A stretch of DNA of 64,000 nucleotides, from positions 10,974,001 to 11,038,000 of the forward strand of contig CM055611.1 of NCBI GenBank assembly GCA_029379385.1, written 5' to 3'. Numbering within the stretch: the stretch's first letter is position 1; each line of letters begins with the position of its first letter. Below are positions 35,945-47,959 of this stretch, in pieces. Made by a program: the position numbers and the translations under genes. The notes under the pieces are model-generated. The model saw nothing but the letters and a program-made list of their open reading frames with translations. It had not been told where the DNA came from and did no database searches. This stretch comes from Quillaja saponaria. Its lineage: Eukaryota > Streptophyta > Magnoliopsida > Fabales > Quillajaceae.

Positions 35945-36197
35945 TAACTGTGTTTTTTCATCATGCAGCTCTTAGTACTTACTATGACATCTTACTTTTC
36001 TAATCCTATACTTAAGTTAATTAATATCTTAATGCTTAAATTAATTTGTAATTGCTCCTTAATTATTCAAGAGACTAAAATCTTCCTTTTATACTTCTAA
36101 TTCTTAAAACGCCCTAGACCATTACTTCACCTAAATTTTTCTTTTTCCTTTTTGTTCTCTTATGGCTGAATACACCCTAATGCTTTGATACCATAAT
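35945..36197. other. spacer ending in a reverse-strand primer-binding site
   Basis: AT-rich DNA without an ORF. GCTTTGATACCAT at 36182-36194 is the reverse complement of a TGGTATCAAAGC primer-binding site and belongs to the inverted LTR that starts at 36198. The stretch is therefore the leader of that element. Confidence 0.5.
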
Positions 36198-37121
36198 TGT
36201 AACACCCTCTTTCCTTAATTCCTTACTTAATTTACTAATAAATTCTTAAGCCAATTTAATCGGTAATACTTTTCTTCTTGTATTTTCTACATCATTATTT
36301 CCTTGGAAGCTAGCACACACATAATGAACACAGACAAGAAACAAAATAACAAAATACACAGCATATGCAAACAGCTGCAATATGATTCAGCAGCCCAAAT
36401 CAATATAAAAGAAGAGTAGAAGAAAACTTACATTAACAAAACATATTCTTTATTACAGGTACAAAGCACAGGTACAAAACTTGTTCACATGTACTATTTG
36501 ACAACAACGATAGCAGCTACAGGTACAACAAGTACAAGCTCACTATTACAAACTTGAGACTTTCACTCATATTTTACAAAACACTCTAAACACTCAAGAA
36601 TTTTCAAACTTTTGATTTTCTAGTGAACTTCAAAACTTATGAAATAACGGAAGGCAAAGGCCCTTAAATAACAATTCTAACATGATTGTCTAAAAGATAA
36701 GATTGAGAAAAGTAGATTCCTGGAGATAAGGCTCATCCTTCTGTCTAGGCACGTGTCCTAGATAGATTGGAGTCGGTCCGCCAGCCAGAAAGGGAACATT
36801 TACTTTTATAAAGTAAATCATTTTCTTTTAAGAACTTTGTCTTCAAGTCATCGAAAGAAGTCTTCTTTTGGAAAAGATGACTTTTGCTTTTTGAAAAGAA
36901 ATTAGATTCCTTTACTTTTAGGAAACTAAACTTCAGCTTTTTGAAAGAGAATTATTGATGAGATTCTTCATCCAAAAAATCTTCTGTTCCTTCGTCTAGA
37001 GGGTCTTGTGAGTCCCGGAAATAGGTTGGGTCGTCTTGACTCATCTCAAAACTATTATCTTTAAGAACTTTTAGGAGCTCTTTTTGAACATCATCTTTAG
37101 AAGATGAGGCTAATATTTACA
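36198..37121 (-). repeat. LTR of an unassigned element, reverse orientation
   Basis: The plus strand begins TGTAACACCCTC and ends ATATTTACA, so both ends are TGTAA/TTACA inverted repeats, 924 bp apart. The primer-binding site on its left shows it is a 5' LTR read on the minus strand. It interrupts Athila LTR sequence, which resumes at 37122. The superfamily cannot be decided from the LTR alone. Confidence 0.65.
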
Positions 37122-37950
37122 GGCTTCATTCTCCTAAACTAGCAATAGGATATAATATTCTAATCAATTAGTTACGTACCTAATCAATAGAACATACAAC
37201 CATGACGATTATAATATAAGAGCATAAGATATATGAATTGAATAGTTAAACTAAAATAAAGAACACATCAAATCTTAGAATGCAATCCCATGGCTTCAAT
37301 CCTCCTTTTTATCGAAAAAGAGATTTAGTAACTCAAATGCAAAAACAATAAAGAAACTCTGAAATGCATTTACCGACTCTAGAAAACTAATATCTAAAAC
37401 ACTCTTATGCTAATGTATTTATAGGCTAATTAAAAGAGAAAAGAACTCGGCAATTCTAATCTAACTTGAAGTCCTTATTGGATTGGGGTCTTGTTATTGA
37501 AATCCTCCTTGGATTAGGATTCTTAACATTCCTACAAATAGGTCAAAATATAAGATGTGCTTATTTTCCTCATACCAATCTGATTAGGAAGTTTAGATAA
37601 GTATGGCATGGCACTATTGCCCTAACTTCCTTGGCATTGCTTTGTCTTGCTCTATATCTTCCAATGAAGTTATCTTCCATTTCGGCATCGCGACTCCCAC
37701 CTTTTGGTGCTGCAGCGCAATGCTCACTGACTTTAAACCTCAAAATTGGGAAATAGGGCACCGCAGCTTCTTGTCTTCCACACTGTGACACGATGCTTTT
37801 TGAGTTAACTATTGGAATTCTAGGGATGTGGCACTGCAAAACATGTAATGTGATGTTGCGGTGTTAAGCTCTCTGACTTGAGCTTATTACGTGCTCTCTG
37901 ACTTGCCACCTAGACTATTCTCCTTTTGCCTTGTGTACTTCCATGCAAAC
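37122..37950 (-). repeat. Athila LTR fragment, inverted
   Basis: The reverse complement follows 27350-28080 in order: TTCTCCTAAACTAGCAAT, TAATCAATTAG, TTCAATCCTCC, ATAGGCTAATTAAAAGAGAA and CAATCTGATTAGGAAG blocks. The right edge is uncertain. ORFs here (for example 37570-37839) are LTR sequence, not genes. Confidence 0.65.
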
Positions 37951-38454
37951 TCTATCAATACCATGTATCAAAACCATGGTTTCATAAGACATCAATATTT
38001 CCTAATTTAATGCTTTTGTCTCCTCATTAATGCCTTCCTCTACAAAAAATTCAACCATTTCCCTCAAGTTTTCATTCTTTTTTACATTAGTCCTCAATTT
38101 CTTAGTTTTCAATTTAATCCTCCCTATTGCCTAATTTCAATTAAATTTTTAGTTTACACTTAGTTATATCATACGTTGGACTTATACTAGACATTTACAT
38201 TTTTCTACTAATTTATTCTATGTTCCTTTCTTTTACCACAATATTGTGTGAACAAAATTATGATGTTACCTTCTTAAGTCCTATATGCATATTCCTTCAA
38301 AATTTATACTATCAAAAAATTATACTTATCTTTTTACTCCTTAAAATAATCAACAAGAATTTATGTCTCAGTGCAATAAAAATTAATCACGTGCCTTTCA
38401 CCTCTTGGTCAACAGTCCAGGGGCATTTACATAAAACCCTTTGTCATTTTGTTG
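37951..38454. other. AT-rich spacer
   Basis: No coding signature, repeat end or RNA signal is recognised. Confidence 0.4.
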
Positions 38455-38876
38455 TAGTTCAAATTAGAATTTATATTTAGCACAAATTTGTTAAACTTAA
38501 CTCTTGTAGGATCAACCTCTATTCATCCTAACTACAAAGCTAGGTTAAAGTAGAGAATTTTAATTCGTGCTTTCAACACGCATCAAATTTTGGTGCCGTT
38601 GCTAGGGAGTTAATATTTTAATTGATTTGTCAAGTTAATATAAGTTCTTTTTTTGTCTCTTCCTCTATTTTACAGGTTTTTATGACTAGCAAATACTACA
38701 CTTTTAGACTCCAAGAAATAAGAAAATTCATTGAAGCTCATCAATAAGTAATCTTGTCATCCTTAGCACCACCAACCTACTCATCTAGTTTATCAAAATC
38801 TGAACCAACAACTGCTTTCCATTGAATATCCAACTTTAGATATTACTTTTCAATTGAAATCTAGTCTAATACAAAT
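38455..38876 (+). mobile_element. Athila fragment: LTR end, primer-binding site, gag start
   Basis: This matches 32120-32560: the LTR end (ATTTATATTTAGCAC... to CAACACGCATCA), primer site TGGTGCCGTTGCTAGGGA at 38591-38608, then a degraded gag start (LNQQPLSIEYP) that stops at about 38876. Its primer site is closer to the Athila consensus than that at 32255. Confidence 0.75.
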
Positions 38877-40203
38877 GAGGTTTGTTCACTTGTACTTTGC
38901 GAAAGGTATCCATAATTTCTTTCTCAAGTTCCTACTTCTTAGACTTTGCAAATCTACTAGAAAAAGGTAGAGAATAAGCATTAGTAGAAATGGGAACCTT
39001 ATAATTTACTATAGGTGCCAAAACACTAGTAGGACTAGTGGCTTCATCTTTCATAAGGGATGAGTTCCCTTTTTCTTTTGCTATTTTGGGTGCTTCCTGA
39101 AGTTGTTTCCCACTCCTCAAAGTCATGGAACTTGCATTCTCTTTTGGATTAACCATAGTCTAAGACAAAAGTTCCCCATATCCTTGTGTTTTCATTCTAC
39201 CCCTGTATTGGCCAATTAACTCACTTGTGTCTCCAAATTCTTGATTATTATCCAGTTTCTTGTTAGAATTGTAAAGTGTTAGAGGCCAAAGACTTAACTA
39301 TGTCCTCAAAAGACATACCTTGATTTGGAGAGTCTTGTTATCTAGCTTAGTAAGGTGGTTGCGCTTGATGAAATCCCGGTTGTTGATTTAGAGGTACATT
39401 ATGAATAGTTGGATTTCCATAGCTAAGGTTTGAATGATTTTTCTAACTCGGATTGCAGGTATTGGATATTGGATTATTCATCATATTTGCTTTGTCGCGG
39501 CCCTGGAAATCCACCCATGGCATTAACTTGTTCCACGGGTTCCTCTTGAAATGTAAGGTACATGTCGGTTGAATGTCTTACAACTGAACAAATTCCACAA
39601 GCCTTAGCTTGTTGCAAGTTCCCTACAGCCATTTGGAGCACAAGAGAGGTTAACAATTTGTTGTTCCAAAGAAGATGTGCTTACCTCATGAACTTTTTAT
39701 GTTAAGGGCTCATGTCGAATACTAAATTGTTGAGAATTGGCAGCCATGTTCGAAATCAAGTTCTTGACATCCTCCAATGTCTTGTCCACCAATGCTCCTC
39801 CACTTGTCGCATTAATCATGCTCCTCTCCATTGGGAAGAGTCCTTCATAGAACTACTGGACCAACAACTGATCACTAATTTGATAATGCAAACAACTTGC
39901 ACATAGCTTCTTAAAATGCTCCCAATACTCATGCAATGATTCTCTATTGTATTGCCTGATTCCACAAATTTCTTTTCTAATGTTGGCAACTCACGAAGCT
40001 AGGAAATACTTTTCCAAAAATAAAATTTTCATCACAGTCCATGTTGTTATGGATCGGATGGTAAGTGGTAAAGCCAATCTTTAGCGATATCCGCCAAAGA
40101 GAATGGAAAAGCCCTTAGCTCAATTTGCTCTTCGGTAATCCCAATAGGCTTCATGCTTGAACAAATCACATGAAACTCCTTTAGATGTTTGTGAGGATAT
40201 TTT
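38877..40203 (-). pseudogene. Athila gag to protease linker, inverted
   Basis: The minus strand reads, from 40203 downwards, YPHKHLKEFHVICSSMKP, AFPFSLADIAKDW, then ALVDKTLEDVKN, a zinc-knuckle region ACGICSVVRHSTDMY in which the fourth ligand Cys is replaced by Tyr, NAMGGFPG, MTLRSGKQLQEAPK and SLPFSSRFAKSKK. This is the continuation of the gag that begins in the direct piece at 38700-38876, but flipped. The join at 38876/38877 is thus an inversion breakpoint. Confidence 0.8.
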
Positions 40204-40275
40204 TCATACCCTCATATAAAGGCATGACTAGCCGAAAGAATAGATAACCAAACCTTCATAACCTTAACTTTAAAT
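40204..40275 (-). repeat. family A LTR end, inverted fragment
   Basis: TCATACCCTCATATAAAGG followed by CATGACTAGCCG and GATAACCAAACCTTCATAACC is the reverse complement of the last 70 bp of the family A LTR. Only this tip is present. Confidence 0.7.
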
Positions 40276-41036
40276 CAAATAAACACATTTTTTTCTTTTA
40301 CCAAACTTACCTAGGACCTCGGAGATTCCTTAAAGTTTTATTAATACCGAGAATGGACAGAGTGTAGTCTGAGTCAGTACAAAAGGATAACGAAAGAAAA
40401 CTTAAAACAAAGCAGTAAACATGGGATATTATCCCATTACATAGAACCATTAAAACCTAAGCAAAAAAAAACCTACGAAAACCATCAATAAAGCCGAAAA
40501 GAAGCTATGGTTTATAGGCTCCAATAGACTCACATTACACAAATGACTTTAGTGCCATGCCGCTAATAAAGTGGCGCCAAGGTGGCCCTAGCCATTGCTT
40601 GAAAACATTTGTTTGGTACCACAATGCTAGATTTTAGGCGTCATGGCACCCCATGTCGTTGCAATGGCTCCATGATGCTTATAAATTAGAGCCTAGGCAC
40701 CATCTGGTATGCATAATGGCTAGAATCAAAACTAAACTTGAAAAAACACGAAGCTCATGCAATTTGCTTGTTCCTTCTTCAATGTATGTGTCTAATGTAA
40801 GGTGTTTATAATTCATCCAAGTTACAAAGTCCCCTTCCTTGACCTAGTAGCATCCTTGAAGAAAACCAAAAGAAACTATCCTTTTCATTACATGCAAAGT
40901 TTACTAAGAAGTTAGCTGTGGCATTCACCTTTCTAAAGCAATGATAAATCACAATGTTATGTTCTTGAAATATTTGTACCAAGTTCCGAAACTTTCTACG
41001 AAATTTCCAAAGTGGTGAAGTCCTCCAAAAAATACA

Positions 41037-41369
41037 CTAAACAAGAGCCATTGAGTCAGTATTCACAATGACAATATAGAAACCTCTTAACACACAATTT
41101 TTTAACCCTTCAAGTAGTGCTTTAAACTCCGCAACCATATTCGATTGATTACGTAAGAATGTACCATAAGCCCAAATAAAATCACATTTGGATGACCTTA
41201 GGATACCCCCCCTAGCACCCTCCCTTGGATTACCTTGAGAGCAACCATCATAATTAAGCTTCATATAACCAGATGGAGGAGGCTGCCATCTAAGAACCAT
41301 GACACTATTTAAGAAGAACCTCCTGGGCAGCCTAAAAAGTAGGAATCTGAGTTGATATGCATCATTCAA
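41037..41369 (-). pseudogene. LINE RNase H domain
   Basis: This is the longest open piece of the second LINE. It has LRWQPPPSGYMKLNYDG, GCSQGNPREGARGGILR, NMVAEFKALLEGL and VNTDSMALV, in the order DG..., E..., D as in RVT_3-type RNase H. The parallel domain at 7044-7373 of the first LINE aligns closely, so both derive from one LINE family. It is cut off from its RT by stops. Confidence 0.75.
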
Positions 41370-41824
41370 AGTAACTTTTGCTTTTTCTTTTAAAGAGCCT
41401 ACAATAATGTTGATGACTTTCCAAACTTACTGAACAATAAGGAGGGAATTCATAGGCAGATTTTCAAAATTGGAAGCGTTTCTAGCCTTCCAAATTTCCT
41501 ACATAATCAAGCATATAGTAACACACTAAAGATAACCAATTAAAGAAGAACTTCCTTGCCTCCACCAATAGTGAAACATATCATGCACATGCATCATTTC
41601 ATATTGCATGTCAAAACTACTCATGAAAAAAGCCATACCTCGCTAGCAACTTAAGATGTGATGAACAAGTGTTGGATGGTCTCCTTATCATGGACTCTAC
41701 AACACTTGCACCTTGAAACCATGGCATATCTAAAATGTACCAGGGTACTATCATGAGCAAAGTAACCTTTTGGTCACTAACCCTGTTTGAAATTTGTCTA
41801 CTTTCCACCTATAGTCACAAGTAG

Positions 41825-42415
41825 ACTACAAATACATCAAAAACTTTGCTAGTTCCTAAAATTTATTCTCATTCTCAGCCACTGACATTCTACCTTGCTT
41901 CAGTTGATTGAATTCAATCTCTAAGTATAGTTTCACACTCTCAGGAAAATACTACCTATTAAAAGCTTCCTTGCAGTTTTCCCATGTCAAGTCTACTTTT
42001 CTTGCCATCATAAACCTCTCAGTTCTCTCTTCCACTAGTATTCTGCCTCCCTTTCTAACATATAAGTGGCTAGAATCAGTTTATCAACTTCTTAATAGTC
42101 CATTACCATAAAGATCTTTTCTAGTTGGTGAAGCCACCTTTCAACTATGGTATGATCGCAGTTTCCTAAGAATGAGGGTGGATTTATCCTCCTAAAGTAG
42201 TCCATAAGTGCCCCCACCTCTCGAGGCCTTGGTCCTACTTCCTTACGATAAGCAACTCCCTCAGCAAGATGGACAGTAACTGCAGCATTAGCAATTGCAG
42301 TTGTAGCCACTCCAACCTCAGTGGCAATAACATGTTCTCTAGACACACCCTTCAGTGCATTTGAGATGCCTTCTAAGATGACACTCTATATCCTTTTTTC
42401 AGGTGCCATCTTAGA
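41825..42415 (-). pseudogene. Ty3/gypsy gag fragment inside the LINE
   Basis: The minus strand starts MAPEKRI at about 42411, then PREVGALMDYFRRINPPSF, LGNCDHTIVERWLHQLEKIF, DKLILATYMLEREAEY and, after stops, WENCKEAFNR.YFPESVK. This is the retrotransposon gag domain of the Tekay/Del-like type. It may derive from the family A elements, whose interiors are otherwise missing here. About 170 bp of leader-like DNA lies on its 5' side (42420-42590). No LTR accompanies it. Confidence 0.72.
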
Positions 42416-43079
42416 AACATGTGCATAATCCCACTTTAGTCTAAACTTCTAAATAAAACATTCTTAATATTCTATTCTATTACATAATTACAAATAACAC
42501 ACTTCAGCATTCATAAGCATACATGTACTCCATGAAAGGCATTGAAGTACTACTTTACCAAATTACCTCCCAAGCCGAATAAGTAGAAACAAATCTGCTT
42601 TATCAACTGCCCAAATTAAAACATCATCCATATCAACAAATAAGAGTTGCTCTTCCACCTTTTGGTGAACAATATTTGGTAGGAGAACTTGCTCCTTACT
42701 TGGAAAATGATCATAACCAACTAACCTCAATCACCATATTGTCTTGGAACCTCATGAATAAGCAAATAAACAACCCCAACTTACACCAATGATCATACCA
42801 AAATTAACTACCAACATTCCACACCAAATTAGGTTCTATCGGACTTCTATAAGCAACTAATCATCTCCATAGTGGAGAAAAATAAGAAGGATTCACCATA
42901 ACAGGATTCATGTTTTTACAATATTTAGCCAACATTAAATGAGACTATAAAGATTGACCTTTCCATCAGCCAAACAAAAGCTTCATAGAGAATGCACTAT
43001 CAACTAGTGCTCGGATTATAAGGCCTCCTTCTTATATAGATAAGCAAACATTTTTTAGGATGGGAACGTAGAGTTTAAA

Positions 43080-43185
43080 CTCTTGGTTAACCTTAGGTAA
43101 TTAAACTAAGTTGAATTCAATGACCGGAACATGAGTAATTTTAAGATTTATGGGATTGTGTTGACTAGGATAGAAGGTATGCATA

Positions 43186-43223
<38 letters not shown>

Positions 43224-43466
43224 ACATGGCTTAAGATAAGATATGAATATTAGGTATTTGACAAAATGCCTAGGAGAGATTAAATGTTATTATATGCATA
43301 AAAGTTGAATTGTATAGGTTTTATTAGTTAAATAGTTAAGTAGAAAATATGGAATTTAACTATGTTAAAGTTAAATCATAGAAGATAAATTATTGAATAA
43401 GTTGAAATAATTAACTTTGCTTTAAAATATAAAGTGTTTGATAGGAATTAATCCTCAAGTAGTGTG

Positions 43467-43506
<40 letters not shown>

Positions 43507-44775
43507 GTAGTGTGTAATATATATATATATATATATAGGTAGGATTTAGGAATCGTAGAATTAATTATGTAATGTCTATTTTAAATGATATATGAATTTA
43601 TGATTTTCAGTTCCAGATCATGTCTAGGATATTCCAACATCCTCGCATTTTAGGCAAAATGACGATTTGCATCTATAAACTTAGTTAGTGAATTATATGC
43701 TCTTTGGTTGCTAGATTATATATATAATTGTATGCATATTTGTATAGATGTGTTATATGGAAAACTAAGTGTGTGTAATGTTTCATAGAGTTATTTTAAT
43801 TATGATTGATGTTTGAAATTGTTTGTGATTGATAAAGGCCAATGAAGTGGTTTTTCTTTTTTATGATTTTTACTTCCAAAATTGAAATTTAGGCAGACTT
43901 AGGATATTCTAATTTCATATTCTGAGATATTTTGATTCTAATAAGTATTTTTAAAAAAATAGAGTACTTAATCCTGATGGGATGGATTATGTAAGGAGAG
44001 AAATCTATCGTGCGAGCCCGTAAATACTCGGTGAGGGGAGATATATGTTGTTTAGGGCAGATTTACTCGGTTAACCTTTTGTATACATTAATTACTCTAA
44101 TTGCTTTATTAATGGTGATTTTTGAATATTCTGATTAAGTTATTTATCTTGTGTATTGTGTAAGTTGTGATTAATTGATTTTATAATAAATATATGCACA
44201 TACATGTACTGGTAAATTAAGATATGAAATATAGTTATATGAGATTTATTAACTTATATGTGTTCTTTATGCTTTAGTTGATGCTAGTACCCTTGAGGTA
44301 TATTTTTCGCTCACTAAGTCCTTTTGACTTTCTTCTCTGTTGTTTTTTCTAGTATCAGGAGATTAGCACTCATCGCGAAGGGATTTATGACTTGTCGACA
44401 GTATTGCAACAAGGTATATTATGGAATCACATACTTAAAGCTAAAGGATGAAGCTACTGTCACATTAGGTTTTGAGTTTGTTGCATTTTATTGTGTATAG
44501 TGGTTTAGATGTGGGTATTAATATGATGATTAGAGCTGAGCTCCTCTATGTATATTGATACTGCTGGTCAGCTTATACATGTAAGCATTATCAGGCATGT
44601 TCTACTATATGGGGAACTTCTGCCAAAATTTTTAGTTAACAATTATGTATTCATTAATAAGTTTATGTTTTTAGTTTAATTCAAATAAATTTTCTTTGTT
44701 TTAACTATAAGTGTTTTAGTAGTCCTATGTGTTCAGTTGTGGTAAAGTCAAAGTTATGGAGGTTTAGTTATCTAT
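43080..44775 (+). repeat. long LTR-type repeat, family A, copy 4 (both ends truncated)
   Basis: It shares blocks in order with 30000-31990: TGACAAAATGCCTA, GATAAAGGCCAATGAAGTGG, a degraded CCTGATGGGATGGAT, TGATGCTAGTACCC, GGCATGTTCTAC...GGGGAAC and GGAGGTTTAGTTATCT. It stops before the GGGGTGTGACA end. GT repeats (about 43192-43219) and two TA repeats (43469-43502 and 43518-43537), each following GTAGTGTGTAAT, lie inside it. Confidence 0.7.
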
Positions 44776-44789
44776 AAATATAATAGCTA

Positions 44790-45767
44790 ACAAGAAGTGA
44801 AAAAAATGCCCATTTAAACCATTTGGACCAGCTGTACTATTTTTATCTAATTGAAAATAGCCTCTTTTATCTCATCCCCTATAGAAACTTACTAAGAAGC
44901 TCATTATGCATAGAAGTAACATATGTAGTGATGTGAATCATAGCATTGATAAGGCTGTCCAAAATCAAGATGAGCCTTATTTGAGGCCTCTTACACGAGC
45001 AAGAGCCAAACAAATTCAAAACCTGGTTGCCATGGCCATTAGAGAAAGTTCAACCTAATTTGAACACTTGAAGCTCAATATGGGTGTGAATGAAGCCAAG
45101 CCCAATTTGATCAACCTTCTCTCTAGTGGGGGCATGTATGAGAATTAGTTCTGGGAATTCATACCAAAGAATTTCGTAATGAATGACTTACCCTTAGAAA
45201 GATCTATGAGTCTAGTTTCCAACACATTAAATGGTGAGCCATTTGGAGATCTCTAGAGAAAGTTATGACTATTTTAGCGAAGTCTGTTCCAGAACATAAA
45301 TTAGGACAAATTGAACTCTCCTATTTTCTAGTAACTTTTGTTTTGTTTTATGCTTGTCATTAATACTTTTGAGTTGGAGTATGTTTTATAGTCAAAAGTA
45401 AGCCTTTATTAGTATTGGAATTGAATCACTTATACTTAGAGGGTTGTTCCAAGGTAGTCAAAGTATCTAATTTATTTTTGTGTTTTTTCTATGCTTAGAG
45501 GGTTGCTCCAAGGATTTTAAAAACTCATTGTATGCAGCCATGCTAGATAGTTTTTGTTGAATAATATTACAATTGCATATTGTAATTTTCTTATTTCTTA
45601 TCTAAACAAAATCTTGTTTAGTGCAAAATTATACTCGATTCATATCACTATTCATTCTTCTTTCGAATAGCATGGCGAATCAACCTTGTAGTTCTTTTTA
45701 TCACTTAAAATTTGTAATCAACCATCCTTGAACAATTTCCAACAATATATTTTACTGAGGCACATCA
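44790..45767 (+). repeat. LTR of a chromovirus-like Ty3 element, containing a pol tail
   Basis: The right end (CACATCA) is fixed by the primer-binding site at 45771. The left end is uncertain. An open stretch at 44940-45054 reads DEPYLRPLTRARAKQIQN then LVAMAIRES and a stop. This matches the C-terminal end of chromovirus pol polyproteins (the '(G)PLTRARAK' motif). In the CRM group, pol is known to run into the LTR, which would explain its presence upstream of the PBS. Another reading is two elements in tandem sharing an LTR. Confidence 0.55.
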
Positions 45768-45770
45768 TAT

Positions 45771-45782
45771 TGGTATCAGAGC
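45771..45782 (+). other. primer-binding site
   Basis: TGGTATCAGAGC, the initiator-Met-type site, follows the LTR end and precedes gag. Confidence 0.8.
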
Positions 45783-45857
45783 ATAAGGTTTTTGAGTGAA
45801 ACATGTGATGGAATGATTGTTACCCAAACAAAATTCGTTCCAAAAAAAATCCCAACA

Positions 45858-46886
45858 ATGACCAACCAAAATAATCCCAACGACCCTAAGGGTCTTTCCA
45901 TGGAACAAGCTTAAATTATTGGAATTCAATGAAGACAAGAAGAGATGATGGAACAAATAGGCCAAATAGCTCTGACCATCGAGAGATTAAACATACAACA
46001 TCAAAACCAACCACATATGCAACAAGAACCAATAAGGGCTGACCGTGATGTTAAGGAGGAAGATGGAGAAAAGGACGACTTTGATGAAGAAGATGAGGAA
46101 AGACCACATCCAAGGAGGCAATATAGGATGACTGGAATTAACTTAAATTGAAGATTCCTTTATTCAAAGGAACCAACTCACACGAAGAATATTTGGAGTA
46201 GGTACAACGAGTTGAGAAAGTCTTTGAAGGCCAAGACTATTATGAGGTTAAAAAATATTAATTAGCTACCTTTGAATTTACAGATTATGTCAATTTATGG
46301 TGGGAGAATTTGAAAGCCCAACATAGGAGGGATGAGATAGGAGACATTAGAAATTGGAAGCTTATGAAAAGACTCATGCATAGGTGCTATGTTCCTAAAT
46401 ATTCAAGAACTGTATATTAGAATGCAAGGCCAAAGGTAGGGAGAATGTGTGTTAAAGATTTTGTGAAAGATTTTGAAGTGCTAATGATGAGATGTGAGCT
46501 ACAAGAACCGCAAGAACAAACCATTGCTAGGTTTTTAAGGGGACTAAATAAAGAAGTTGCAGATTCTGTTAAGTTACAACCTTATCTATTTTTGGAGGAT
46601 GTCATTAAACTTGACATTAAGGTGGAGAGGCAATGCAAAAGAGGTACATCAAAGAAAGGAACCACTTGGCCTGATACCACCTCCACATCCTCATGGATGA
46701 CTTCCAAGAGGAATGAACAAAGGAATAACGTAGGAGATTCAAGTAAACCACAAGTAGACTCAACCAAAAGCAAAAAGCAGGTTGGTGTTCCTAACCCACC
46801 ATTGGAAAGAGCCGAGATATTAAATGTTTCAAATGTCTTAGCCATGGGCATATTGCTTCTGAATGTCCTAATAAAAGAGTGATGTA
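45858..46886 (+). pseudogene. chromovirus-like gag with zinc knuckle (broken)
   Basis: The start gives MTNQNNPNDPKGLSMEQA, then a stop, an acidic patch (KEEDGEKDDFDEEDEERPHP), and after a frameshift LKIPLFKGTNSHEEYLE.VQ, FEGQDYYEVKKY and WWENLKAQHRRDE. The block 46445-46880 has VKDFVKDFEVLMMRCEL, TIARFLRGLNKEVAD and IKVERQCKR. A zinc knuckle CFKCLSHGHIASEC is intact in the +1 frame near 46826-46867 (C-x2-C-x4-H-x4-C). The order and motifs are those of Ty3/gypsy gag. Protease-region sequence follows and is interrupted at 47028 by a copia insertion. Confidence 0.82.
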
Positions 46887-47028
46887 ATTCGAAAATTTCA
46901 AAGGGAAATTGAAAGTAAGGATGAGGCAACCATAGAAGAAGTGGTAGGTGAGTGTGAAGAAGAGAGGGTTGTGGAATATGCCGATGAAAGAGAGCTATTT
47001 GTAATTTGGAAAATTTTGAATTCCCAAG

Positions 47029-47233
47029 TGTTAGAGTGTAAATATAGGCAGCTTAATTAGTGGGTCAAATTTTCTTATTTATAGTTTTCTTATTTCTGTG
47101 TAATTTCTATTATGTATTTGGTTGATATTTAGTCTAGGTTCACTATGTTAGGTTAAACACTTTAGCCTATAAATAGAGGCTCCCTCTTGTACATTTAAAA
47201 TCATCTGAATATACATTCTTTTTATATTCATCA
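47029..47233 (+). repeat. 5' LTR of the copia element
   Basis: TGTTAGAGTGTAAATATAGG to TATATTCATCA. It contains a CCTATAAATAGAGG TATA-type motif near 47164-47177. Confidence 0.92.
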
Positions 47234-47245
47234 TGGCATCAGAGC
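47234..47245 (+). other. copia primer-binding site
   Basis: TGGCATCAGAGC directly follows the LTR, one base away from the common TGGTATCAGAGC site. Confidence 0.85.
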
Positions 47246-47959
47246 GGGTTTAAAACCCAAGCCTGATCTTGGTCCGATTTTGAAAAGAACCTTAATCTTC
47301 TCTTTCTTTTATCTGGCCACCAAATGAAGAAAAAGAAGAAGAAAAAAAAGGTCTTTGCCTCCAGCTATCATTAAACCTAGTTATTTCTTTCATTCAAGCC
47401 TCATTATTTCCTCTTTTCTATCCCTAATTATCTCTATCATCTAAAAGACGGCTCACTCCCCTTTTCATTTCAAGCCTATTTAGGGTTTGACAGTTCAACA
47501 GTACCTTTATGAACTTTCCGTTGTGTCTCTTTCCAACGGTACTCCTTTTATTTTTCTAGAAAATCCCTTTGTGCATTTTTCTAACGGTGCTCTTTTTATT
47601 TTTCCTGCAAATTCGGTTATGTCTCTTTCCAGCCAACACGAGTACTATTCATAGGTACCAGTATGTTCATCAAACAGATTGAAGATTTTCAGCTGTGTTT
47701 CTTTCCAGCGTGTCTCTCTATTGCTGCGTTTCATTCCAGCAGTACAATTATTGTTTATCGGGGGGGTACTGTTCATCGGTATGTCTACCTCTGAAAAATC
47801 TGAAATCGGTATGTTAAAGCCTAGTACTTTTACCTTTGTGTTTTCTGGATCTCTTGTTATCAATGTCTCATTCTCAACTACTGAATATAATAAGTTCCTA
47901 CAGTATCAAGCTACCCAGCAATCTTCTTATAGTAATTCTGTCTCTTGCCTCTCTCAGAC

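Larger units (their letters stand above)
40300..43060 (-). mobile_element. second L1-type LINE, truncated
   Basis: Minus-strand LINE related to 6703-11868: both share GGGATA.TATCCCATTAC in the 3' region. The RNase H domain lies at 41369-41037 (GWMKL-type start, NMVAEFKALLEGLKNCVL, VNTDSMALV), with a zf-RVT-like region at about 41810-41600 and RT C-terminal sequence at 42600-43060. It is 5'-truncated against the family A LTR at about 43060. A gypsy gag piece interrupts it at 41825-42590. Confidence 0.75.
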
